Of a stretch of 5,832 nt of DNA, positions 1 to 4,804 are shown piece after piece. The position numbers were made by a program, and so were the translations under genes. Below the pieces are notes generated by a model, which was not told the DNA's origin, did not search any database, and saw nothing but the letters and a program-made list of their open reading frames with translations. Location: assembly GCA_028715435.1 (NCBI GenBank), contig JAQURU010000041.1:1-5832 (forward strand), in the 5' to 3' direction. How positions within the stretch are numbered: the stretch's first letter is position 1; each line of letters opens with the position of its first letter. The stretch comes from Minisyncoccota bacterium. Lineage in GTDB: Bacteria; Patescibacteriota; Minisyncoccia; Minisyncoccales; CG1-02-41-26.

Positions 1-744
1 ATTGAGGGCATAACCGAGTTCTTGCCCATTTCCTCAACCGGGCACTTAATTTTAGCCAACAAGCTTTTGGCTATTAGCCAAACCGAGTTTATAAAAACAT
101 TTGAAATTGCCATTCAAGCCGGGGCTATTTTGGCTGTGGTTGCTTTATATTGGAAAAAGCTTTTTAGTTTGCCAATGATAAAAAAATTAATTGTTGCTTT
201 TATTCCCACTGGCATTCTTGGCCTTATTTTCTATAAAATTATTAAAACGTATTTATTAGCCAGCACCCATGTGGTTTTATGGGCTTTGCTTATTGGCGGG
301 GTGATTTTAATTTTGTTTGAATTGGTTTACAAAAATAAGCCCCAAGAAGCGATGTTAAAAGAAGCAAGGGATATTTCTTACAAGAAATGTTTTTTAATCG
401 GCTGTTTTCAGTCAATTGCCATGGTGCCTGGGGTATCGCGAAGTGCTGCCACTATTGTTGGGGGAATGTTATCTGGCATTTCCAGGCAAGCTATTGTGGA
501 GTTTTCGTTTTTGTTGGCTGTGCCAACAATGGTAATGGCTACTGGCTATGATTTGCTAAAATCAGCGGGCGGGTTTTCTTCTGGGCAGTTCAGTTTCTTG
601 GCAATTGGGTTTTTGGTTTCATTTTTAACAGCAATGCTTGGCATTAAATTTTTATTAAAGTTTATCCAAAAAAATAATTTTATTCCTTTTGGCATTTACC
701 GCATTGCTTTGGCTTTAATTTTTTTCCTATTTGTAATTAGATAG
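1..744 (+). CDS. uppP: Undecaprenyl-diphosphatase UppP (BacA), 5'-truncated
   Basis: Integral membrane enzyme that removes a phosphate from undecaprenyl pyrophosphate, recycling the C55 lipid carrier for peptidoglycan and other envelope polymers; overproduction in other bacteria gives bacitracin resistance. The reading frame is open from base 1, so the gene starts upstream; about 10-20 N-terminal residues are missing compared with the usual length of about 265-275. Visible fragment: 247 residues. The first family motif, EGITEFLPISSTGH, sits at fragment residues 2-15 and carries the conserved Glu pair (E2, E6) and H15. The second, PGVSRSAAT, is at residues 143-151 with the essential Arg at 147; Val and Ala replace the commoner Thr and Gly. 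Several hydrophobic helices follow the family pattern, and the protein ends in a hydrophobic helix before TAG. The Leu codon TTG at 22 lies inside the first motif and is not the start. Family assignment is secure. Confidence 0.96.
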   Translation: MEGITEFLPISSTGHLILANKLLAISQTEFIKTFEIAIQAGAILAVVALYWKKLFSLPMIKKLIVAFIPTGILGLIFYKIIKTYLLASTHVVLWALLIGGVILILFELVYKNKPQEAMLKEARDISYKKCFLIGCFQSIAMVPGVSRSAATIVGGMLSGISRQAIVEFSFLLAVPTMVMATGYDLLKSAGGFSSGQFSFLAIGFLVSFLTAMLGIKFLLKFIQKNNFIPFGIYRIALALIFFLFVIR

Positions 745-752
745 CGAGCGGA

Positions 753-781
753 TTGCTACCATTATTTTTGTATGCTAAAAT
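753..781 (+). promoter_or_regulatory. Sigma-70-like promoter of the mntA-hepT pair, apparently leaderless
   Basis: A -35-like TTGCTA at 753-758 and a -10-like TAAAAT at 776-781 are separated by exactly 17 bases. An extended -10 TG dinucleotide lies at 773-774, one base before the -10. Transcription would be expected about 7 bases downstream, at the ATG at 788, so the mRNA would be leaderless. This agrees with the lack of any Shine-Dalgarno sequence. Assigned by eye in AT-rich DNA. Confidence 0.5.
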
Positions 782-787
782 TTATGT

Positions 788-1093
788 ATGGTTAAAGAAG
801 ATATAAAACAAATACTTAATAGTGGCTTAGAGCAACTTCCCAACAAAGAGCGTATTAAAACCGTATCTTTATTTGGTTCTTATGCCAAAGGGGATGCTCA
901 ACCAAAAAGTGACATTGATTTGTTAATAGAATTTAAACCCGAAGCTAAAATCGGCTTTTTTGAGTTAATCAGGATTCAAAATAGCTTAGAGCAAAAGTTA
1001 AAGAAAAACATTGACTTGATAACCCCTCAATCGTTAAGTAAATATTTTAAAGATAAAGTTTTAGAAACAGCTGAAAAACTTTATGAGGGATAA
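788..1093 (+). CDS. mntA: MNT-type nucleotidyltransferase, antitoxin of a HEPN/MNT module (MntA-like)
   Basis: Small (101 aa) DNA-polymerase-beta-like nucleotidyltransferase. The signature GSYAKGDAQPKSDIDLLIEF lies at residues 30-49: the G30-S31 pair is followed by D42 and D44 as metal-binding acids, and the third acid is D76 in NIDLI. All catalytic residues are present, so it should be active. In studied HEPN/MNT pairs such as that of Shewanella oneidensis, MntA silences the HepT RNase by adding AMP groups to a tyrosine near its active site. The partner gene follows with an 11-bp overlap, which indicates translational coupling. The ATG at 788 is chosen because the ATG four bases upstream (784) runs straight into a stop. 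No ribosome binding site is visible. The family is clear; the antitoxin role is inferred from the pairing. Confidence 0.9.
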   Translation: MVKEDIKQILNSGLEQLPNKERIKTVSLFGSYAKGDAQPKSDIDLLIEFKPEAKIGFFELIRIQNSLEQKLKKNIDLITPQSLSKYFKDKVLETAEKLYEG

Positions 1094-1421
1094 TTTAGTT
1101 TATTTGCACCATATATTGGATTCCATAGCAAGGATTAAACAATACTTAAATGGAGTTTCTTTTGATGTTTTTGCCAAAAACGAAATGATGGTTGGGGCAA
1201 CTGTCAGGGAATTAGAAGTTATTGGGGAGGCGGCGAGTAAGATTGATAAAATTATTAAGGAAAAATATCAAGAATTGCCTTGGAATGAAATGATTGGTAT
1301 GAGGCATCGTTTAATACACGAATATTTTGGCGTAGATTTGAAGGTAGTTTGGGAGACCTGCCAAAGCAATCTTCCTGAGCTACAAGAGAAAATTGCGTCA
1401 ATCATTGAAATAGAAGAGTAG
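1083..1421 (+). CDS. hepT: HEPN-domain RNase toxin (HepT/DUF86 family)
   Basis: A 112-aa, mostly helical protein of the DUF86/HepT branch of the HEPN superfamily, whose members are metal-independent RNases. The defining R-x4-H-x-Y motif is intact in MRHRLIHEYFGVD (residues 73-85): R74, H79 and Y81. Y81 is the position that MntA adenylylates in characterised pairs. The segment VRELEVIGEAASKI (about 41-54) matches the conserved helix of the family. The start overlaps the last 11 bases of the upstream nucleotidyltransferase gene in another frame, a typical arrangement, so both proteins are probably made from one mRNA. The gene ends in TAG and is followed at once by a terminator hairpin, so the pair forms a closed two-gene unit. 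Such modules occur widely on chromosomes; whether this one serves in phage defence or stress cannot be told from the sequence. Confidence 0.9.
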   Translation: MRDNLVYLHHILDSIARIKQYLNGVSFDVFAKNEMMVGATVRELEVIGEAASKIDKIIKEKYQELPWNEMIGMRHRLIHEYFGVDLKVVWETCQSNLPELQEKIASIIEIEE

Positions 1422-1432
1422 TTTTTAAGAAC

Positions 1433-1464
1433 CTCTTTTTGTTTACTCCAGAAAGAGTTTTTAA
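1433..1464 (+). terminator. Rho-independent terminator after hepT
   Basis: CTCTTTTTG (1433-1441) pairs with CAGAAAGAG (1449-1457) over nine base pairs, with one G-U, around the seven-base loop TTTACTC. A run of five T follows at 1458-1462. It lies 11 bases after the hepT stop and separates the toxin-antitoxin unit from the next gene. The stem is AU-rich, so efficiency is uncertain. Confidence 0.65.
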
Positions 1465-1473
1465 TTAAATAAC

Positions 1474-1800
1474 ATGGTTAGTTTTGATGAGTTTAAAAAA
1501 ATTGATTTGCGAGTGGCCACTATTTTGCAAACTCAAAGGGTTGAGGGCTCGGATAAATTGGTGAAATTGCAAATTGATTTAGGTGTGGAATTGGGCCAAA
1601 GGCAGATTGTGGCTGGCATTGGTTTGGCATATAACCCAGAGGAACTGGTTGGCCGCCAAATTGTAATTGTGGCAAATTTGGAGCCAAAAATTTTAATGGG
1701 GCAAGAAAGCCAAGGAATGCTATTGGCCGCTGATGATAATGGCCAGCCCATTTTGTTGCAGCCAGATAAGCCTGCTCCCAATGGCTCTGAAGTGAAATAA
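1474..1800 (+). CDS. Free-standing tRNA-binding OB-fold protein (MetRS beta-subunit/Trbp111-like)
   Basis: The 108 residues are a single EMAP-II/Trbp111-like OB-fold, the module that forms the C-terminus of many methionyl-tRNA synthetases and adds general tRNA affinity. Landmarks: F5-x-x-F7-type N-terminus leading into KIDLRVATIL (9-18), GSDKLVKLQIDLG (25-37), RQIVAGIG (43-50), PEELVGRQIVIVANL (55-69), and the hallmark ESQGMLLAA (78-86), ending in PDKPAPNGSEVK. No catalytic synthetase domain is attached and the frame has a clean start and stop, so it is a stand-alone gene rather than a fragment. It probably dimerises and serves MetRS in trans. CsaA, a chaperone-like relative of similar size, is the main alternative, but the sequence reads closer to the MetRS C-terminal domain. 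No Shine-Dalgarno sequence precedes the ATG; a weak TTAAAT at 1465-1470 could be its -10. Confidence 0.88.
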   Translation: MVSFDEFKKIDLRVATILQTQRVEGSDKLVKLQIDLGVELGQRQIVAGIGLAYNPEELVGRQIVIVANLEPKILMGQESQGMLLAADDNGQPILLQPDKPAPNGSEVK

Positions 1801-1820
1801 GAAAAAGGTTAAACTGTAAT
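1792..1820 (+). promoter_or_regulatory. Promoter of the sigma-factor gene
   Basis: GTGAAA (1792-1797) and TGTAAT (1815-1820) are 17 bases apart. The -10 continues as TGTAATAATA, identical over ten bases to the promoter at 2997-3025. The expected transcription start falls at about 1827, which is the sigma-factor ATG, so the message may be leaderless. The -35 lies inside the last codons of the preceding gene. The shared pattern with two further promoters in the window raises confidence above a chance AT-rich match. Confidence 0.5.
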
Positions 1821-1826
1821 AATATA

Positions 1827-2426
1827 ATGGAGACAAAGGAATTTGCGGGAAAAACCGATGAGCAATTAGCGGGTTTAACGCAGCAGGGCAATGTTGAGGC
1901 CTTTGGTTTTTTAGTTAAAAAGTATCAAGATAGAATGCAGAGATATATTAAAAGAATAATTCAGGGGCACGAAGAGGCTAATGATATTAGCCAAAATGTT
2001 TTTTTGAAAGCATTTGAAAATATTCAAGGGTTTAATACAAAACAAAGATTTTCTCCTTGGATTTACAGAATTGCCCACAATGAAACCGTTAATTATTTAA
2101 GAAAGAAAAAGCCCCTGCTTTTATTTGATTTTGATGTTTTTTTGCCCCATTATAATTTGGGAAAAGATGATATTGAAAACGAAGCAGAAAAGAAGGACTT
2201 GTCACAAAAAATTGAAAGGTTTTTAGGCGAACTTAGTTTAAAGCAGAAAGAAGTTCTTTTGCTTTATTATTTCCAAGAGTTGTCTTATCAAGAAATAGCC
2301 GATGTGTTAAAAATTCCCATAGCCACTGTTGGGGTAAGAATAAAACGAGCCAAAGAGGCCATAAAAGAAATTGCTTCCGCCCAAGGCGGATTCGCCTCTG
2401 GCGGAAAAATATATGCAAACAAATAA
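1827..2426 (+). CDS. RNA polymerase sigma factor, sigma-70 family, ECF type
   Basis: A 199-aa alternative sigma factor with only regions 2 and 4, as in extracytoplasmic-function (ECF) sigmas. Region 2 covers about residues 25-94: AFGFLVKKYQDRMQRYI, then DISQNVFLKAFENI and the -10-recognition stretch RFSPWIYRIAHNETVNYLRK. A linker of about 40 residues, rich in Phe/Leu and then acidic, follows. Region 4 covers about 135-182: LSLKQKEVLLLYYFQELSYQEIADVLKIPIATVGVRIKRAK is split as helix 135-150 and the helix-turn-helix 153-176. The gene overlaps the next one, a membrane protein, by 14 bp, the classical layout for an anti-sigma partner. Residues 184-193 (SAQGGFASGG) are encoded exactly by an inserted 30-nt palindromic element, so the tail is not part of the ancestral protein. 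ATG 1827 is chosen because region 2 begins soon after. The downstream copper genes suggest a metal-stress role, which is inference. Confidence 0.93.
   Translation: METKEFAGKTDEQLAGLTQQGNVEAFGFLVKKYQDRMQRYIKRIIQGHEEANDISQNVFLKAFENIQGFNTKQRFSPWIYRIAHNETVNYLRKKKPLLLFDFDVFLPHYNLGKDDIENEAEKKDLSQKIERFLGELSLKQKEVLLLYYFQELSYQEIADVLKIPIATVGVRIKRAKEAIKEIASAQGGFASGGKIYANK
2376..2405 (+). repeat. 30-nt in-frame palindromic insert: two tandem 15-nt hairpins
   Basis: Two adjacent 15-base units share the plan TCCGCC-loop-GGCGGA. Unit 1 (2376-2390) is a perfect 6-bp stem with loop CAA. Unit 2 (2391-2405) is TTCGCC-TCT-GGCGGA with one G-U pair. It is a striking GC-rich island in AT-rich DNA. The element occupies exactly ten codons (184-193 of the sigma factor) and ends seven bases before the start of the next gene, where its final GGCGGA is the only purine-rich sequence that could act as a ribosome binding site. 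It resembles in principle the Rickettsia palindromic elements that insert in frame; I also recall similar motifs in Parcubacteria-type genomes, unverified. Confidence 0.85.
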
Positions 2427-2940
2427 TATTTCCCAAAAAGTAATAGAAAAAATAAAAGCTGGCAATGTTAAAATGAAGCCAAGGTCTTTGTTTATTTTTC
2501 AAGCAATAAGTTTGGTTTTTTTGGCTTTGGTGGTTATAGTTTTAGCAGTTTTCTTTACTAGCTTTACAGGTTTTGCCTTAAAAGTAAAAGGATATTCTCC
2601 GTTTTTAGTGGCAGTGGTTTCAGGGGTTATCCTATTTATAATGTTAGCGTGGGTTCTATCTAAAAAGTTTTCTGTTTTTTATAAAAGGCCTTTGTTGTTG
2701 GGATTGGCAATTATTTTAATGGCAGTGGCCATGGTAAGTTTGGCGGTATTTTTAACTCCTTTTCACCAAACAATAATGGACTATTCTCAGCAAAAAAATG
2801 TGCCAATTATCTCTCCTTTGTATCAATGCGGGTGCGGTTGTGGCACTAGCCATGTTTGCGAAACACTTCAAAAAACCCCCCAATCAAGCTGTGGCTGCTC
2901 TAACGACGGCCCAGCAGGGGGAAGCTGCAGTATCAAATAG
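2413..2940 (+). CDS. Three-helix membrane protein with Cys-rich C-terminal tail; candidate anti-sigma factor/metal sensor
   Basis: A 175-aa protein of no family I can name. It starts with a basic cytoplasmic stretch (residues 9-24, KVIEKIKAGNVKMKPR), then three hydrophobic helices at about 26-48, 64-82 and 94-115, then a tail of 60 residues. The loop at 83-93 has four basic residues and the first loop only two, so the positive-inside rule places the N-terminus inside and the tail outside. The tail holds C139, C141, C143, H147, C149, C160, C162 and C172, with a CGCGCG core and a CGC repeat: a likely site for Cu(I) or another soft metal, or redox-active thiols. The start at ATG 2413 overlaps the sigma gene by 14 bp; the open frame extends back to 2371, but that part is only the antisense-frame reading of the palindrome. 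An anti-sigma role is inferred from position and topology; no ZAS-type H-x3-C-x2-C motif is present. A terminator follows. Confidence 0.85.
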   Translation: MQTNNISQKVIEKIKAGNVKMKPRSLFIFQAISLVFLALVVIVLAVFFTSFTGFALKVKGYSPFLVAVVSGVILFIMLAWVLSKKFSVFYKRPLLLGLAIILMAVAMVSLAVFLTPFHQTIMDYSQQKNVPIISPLYQCGCGCGTSHVCETLQKTPQSSCGCSNDGPAGGSCSIK

Positions 2941-2953
2941 TTAATAGCAAAAT

Positions 2954-2998
2954 AAAAATGCAATTCTGCTGGTTAGTGGGATCGCATTTTTTGTTTTT
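2954..2998 (+). terminator. Rho-independent terminator after the sigma/membrane-protein pair
   Basis: AAAAATGC (2954-2961) pairs with GCATTTTT (2984-2991). After one A/C mismatch the stem continues as ATTCTGCT (2963-2970) with AGTGGGAT (2975-2982), including three G-U pairs, closed by the tetraloop GGTT. A T-rich tract (TTTTTTGTTTTT) follows. The stem is 16 paired positions long and lies 13 bases after the stop codon, so the sigma operon probably ends here. Its T-tract runs into the -35 of the next promoter. Confidence 0.75.
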
Positions 2999-3027
2999 GA
3001 AAGAAAATTTGTCTTGGGTTGTAATAA
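2994..3027 (+). promoter_or_regulatory. Promoter P1, first copy of a duplicated promoter
   Basis: TTGAAA (2997-3002) and TGTAAT (3020-3025) with a 17-base spacer; each hexamer differs from the sigma-70 consensus at one position. The 34 bases from 2994 match 3167-3200 at 29 positions. Transcription should start near 3032. No protein gene follows before the hairpin at 3122-3161. Confidence 0.6.
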
Positions 3028-3031
3028 TAGG

Positions 3032-3166
3032 TGAAGGAGTGATCGTTAAAAATAAAGGTCGAAAAATAAGATAATAACTAAACAATATGTTAGTAAAGAA
3101 TGTTTTTGGTAAAAATAGCTCGCCCCCTCTTTTGCTCCCCACAAAGGAAAGAAGAGGGGGCATTTA
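3032..3166 (+). ncRNA. Possible short transcript between promoter P1 and hairpin terminator
   Basis: A good promoter (P1) points into about 135 bases that end in a strong stem-loop with a T-rich tail. The stretch holds no convincing coding sequence: an 11-codon GTG frame from 3039 and a 28-codon frame from 3087 that runs through the hairpin are the only options. It could be a small RNA, an attenuated leader of the metal gene downstream, or a remnant of duplication of the terminator-promoter unit. No known RNA family is recognised. Confidence 0.3.
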
Positions 3167-3171
3167 TTTTT
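3122..3171 (+). terminator. Strong GC-rich hairpin, terminator or attenuator ahead of the HMA fusion gene
   Basis: GCCCCCTCTT (3122-3131) pairs perfectly with AAGAGGGGGC (3152-3161), and the stem extends by a U-G and a U-A pair to 12 bp. ATTTATTTTT follows. It is the most stable hairpin in the window by eye. No annotated gene ends just upstream, so it must terminate either the P1 transcript or read-through from the sigma operon. Its T-tract is also the upstream edge of promoter P2. Confidence 0.7.
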
Positions 3172-3200
3172 GAAATAAAATTCATTTTTGGTTGTAATAA
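3167..3200 (+). promoter_or_regulatory. Promoter P2 of the HMA-DsbD-cupredoxin gene (and probably copA)
   Basis: TTGAAA (3170-3175) and TGTAAT (3193-3198) with a 17-base spacer, an imperfect copy of P1 displaced by 173 bases. The predicted start near 3205 gives a leader of about 35 bases before ATG 3240. That leader has no Shine-Dalgarno sequence but carries a direct repeat ATCTTAAA at 3220-3227 and 3229-3236, nine bases apart, which could bind a regulator or be chance in AT-rich DNA. Confidence 0.6.
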
Positions 3201-3239
3201 GAATAACAAGAATAAAAACATCTTAAATATCTTAAAAAT

Positions 3240-4766
3240 ATGTCAACAATAAAAGAACAAAAGTATTTCGTTAAAGGGACTCATTGCGCTAGTTGTGAAA
3301 TTTTGATTGAGAAAAAATTAATAGAGGAAAGTAATGTTAAATCAGTGGAGGCCTCAAATCAAAAAGGGGAGATTTTAATTGAGTATGAAGGTGAAAAACC
3401 TTCAGCACACTATTTAAATAAATTGTTTCAAAAAGATGGCTACACCTTTACTGAAAAGGAACAAAAAAACTCCAAGAGCAATTACAGTACTATTATGGCT
3501 TTAATAACTGGTGGCTCTGTGTTTTTAGCGTTCTTGTTTTTAAACAAATTAGGCCTAGCGAGATGGGTTAATGTTGGTGAGGCATCATCTCTACCTACTT
3601 TTTTCTTGTTTGGTGTATTAGCTGGGCTTTCAAGTTGCGCGGCTTTGGTGGGAGGATTGGTACTTTCTATGTCCAAACAATGGAGTGAAATTTACGCTGA
3701 TAACAACACAGCTACCCAAAGAGCAACACCTCATTTAATGTTTAATGCTGGGCGTTTGGCTTCTTATGCTTTATTAGGGGGAATTTTAGGGATTATTGGT
3801 AGTAAATTGCAATTATCCGTTAACATTTCCGCTTTTTTGGTTTTGGGGGTTTCAGTTTTGATGGTATTTTTGGCCTTACAAATGATAGGAGTTAAGGCCT
3901 TTCAAAGGTTTCAAATATCAATGCCAAGATCAATGACGCGTTATGTAGCCAACGAGAAAAATTTTAAGGGCAAGTACATGCCTTTTATAATGGGAGCATT
4001 AACTTTCTTTTTGCCTTGTGGATTTACCATAACTGCCCAGAGCTTGGCTTTAATTTCGGGTAGTTTTTTACAGGGTAGTTTAATTATGTTGGCTTTTGCA
4101 GCTGGCACCTTACCAGTGCTTTTGTCTATTGGTTTTTCTAGCACCAAAATTATGAACAATAAAAAACTATCGGAAAGGTTTCTAAAAACAGCTGGGGTGG
4201 TTGTTTTATTCTTTGCTCTATTTAATGCTAATAACCAAATGAATGTTTTGGGGTATGCGGGCATTAGTGATTTATTAGGAAAGGCAGTTAAAGCTGATAT
4301 TGCGAGCAATAATAATAGCGAAGAAGGCCTGCCTCCAATTATTGATGGCAAGCAAGTTATAAAAATGAATGCTTCAGCTTCTGGGTATTCTCCCAATTAT
4401 TTTAAAATAAGAGTTAATGTGCCAGTGAGGTGGGAAATAACAGACACAGGCACAAGCGGATGCACTAATGCTGTTATGTCTCAAAGTTTGTTTACGGGGC
4501 AGATTGCTTTAACTCCAGGGAAAACAAGCGTTAGAGAGTTTACACCTCAAAAAACAGGTAAGTATAAATTTTCCTGTTGGATGGGAATGGTTTCGGGTAT
4601 AATGGAGGTAGTTGATGCGAATTCAGCCCCTACCGGAAACAGCGCCCATAGCAATAACAATAATATTGTAAACGCAGCCCCTGTTAGTGATAGCGATGTT
4701 ATTCCTTCTGGAGCTTCAGGCTGTGGCTGTGGGGGAGGGGGCGGTAGTAATAGCTGCGGAGGTTAG
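3240..4766 (+). CDS. HMA / DsbD-TauE-like membrane / cupredoxin fusion protein with Cys-Gly tail (copper handling)
   Basis: A 508-aa fusion. Residues 1-72 are a heavy-metal-associated domain with the metal site GTHCASC (C16, C19). About 83-345 is a multi-helix membrane domain of the 'sulfite exporter TauE/SafE' or DsbD/CcdA-like type (COG2836-like): helices near 84-102, 119-144, 166-187, 196-217, 247-273, 277-299 and 313-329. It has one Cys in helix 2 (SSCAALVGG, C133) and one in FLPCGF (C260), a pair that could shuttle electrons or Cu(I). About 366-458 is a cupredoxin with GYSPNYFKIRVNVPVRWE, then C408, and the ligand loop SCWMGM with C446 and M450. The last 50 residues are an Asn/Ser/Gly linker ending in Cys-rich SGCGCGGGGGSNSCGG (C495, C497, C506). 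ATG 3240 is the only start: a stop lies nine codons upstream. With copA next it most likely routes Cu(I) across the membrane; the exact reaction is unproven. Confidence 0.9.
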   Translation: MSTIKEQKYFVKGTHCASCEILIEKKLIEESNVKSVEASNQKGEILIEYEGEKPSAHYLNKLFQKDGYTFTEKEQKNSKSNYSTIMALITGGSVFLAFLFLNKLGLARWVNVGEASSLPTFFLFGVLAGLSSCAALVGGLVLSMSKQWSEIYADNNTATQRATPHLMFNAGRLASYALLGGILGIIGSKLQLSVNISAFLVLGVSVLMVFLALQMIGVKAFQRFQISMPRSMTRYVANEKNFKGKYMPFIMGALTFFLPCGFTITAQSLALISGSFLQGSLIMLAFAAGTLPVLLSIGFSSTKIMNNKKLSERFLKTAGVVVLFFALFNANNQMNVLGYAGISDLLGKAVKADIASNNNSEEGLPPIIDGKQVIKMNASASGYSPNYFKIRVNVPVRWEITDTGTSGCTNAVMSQSLFTGQIALTPGKTSVREFTPQKTGKYKFSCWMGMVSGIMEVVDANSAPTGNSAHSNNNNIVNAAPVSDSDVIPSGASGCGCGGGGGSNSCGG

Positions 4767-4798
4767 TTTATCCCGAGAGGGTGTAAATTTTAGTTTAT
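4767..4798 (+). other. Small hairpin with GNRA loop between the fusion gene and copA
   Basis: TTTA (4767-4770) pairs with TAAA (4784-4787) and CCC (4772-4774) with GGG (4779-4781), with a small internal loop and the tetraloop GAGA. TTTTAGTTT-type sequence follows directly. It starts right after the stop codon. It may be a weak or partial terminator tuning copA expression, an mRNA processing site, or chance; the stem is only seven pairs. Confidence 0.35.
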
Positions 4799-4804
4799 TT
4801 ACCT

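Noticed and set aside
742..770. Terminator after uppP (TAGC/GCTA followed by ATTATTTTT)
   Set aside because: The stem is only four base pairs with a nine-base loop, too weak to claim; the same bases are better explained by the promoter of the next gene.
1520..1891. Minus-strand open frames at 1520-1891 and 1533-1781
   Set aside because: They lie antisense to the tRNA-binding protein gene, have low-complexity Leu/Pro-rich translations without domain character, and have no start context.
2371..2412. Longer N-terminus for the Cys-rich membrane protein, starting at TTG 2371
   Set aside because: The extra 14 residues are only the other-frame reading of the palindromic insert; ATG 2413 gives a normal basic N-terminus and a short overlap.
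3017..3050. Classical ECF promoter (GGAAC-type -35 with CGT-type -10) ahead of the metal genes
   Set aside because: GGTTGTAATAA is repeated, but no downstream -10 element sits at the same distance in both copies; the TTGAAA-N17-TGTAAT reading fits both copies exactly.
3087..3173. A 28-codon ATG frame in the regulatory gap
   Set aside because: About half of it is encoded by the terminator hairpin (Pro/Leu-rich then Arg/Gly-rich arms), and it ends inside promoter P2; no ribosome binding site.
2994..3200. CRISPR-like repeat array or IS terminal repeats
   Set aside because: Only two imperfect direct copies occur, their content matches promoter hexamers with fixed 17-base spacers, and no transposase or further spacer-repeat units are present.
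3941..4396. Minus-strand open frames of 151 aa here, and others at 2233-2502, 2933-3163, 3482-3676, 4877-5059 and 5455-5790
   Set aside because: All are antisense to well-supported genes or run through the terminator hairpins; their translations mirror the membrane segments of the real genes.
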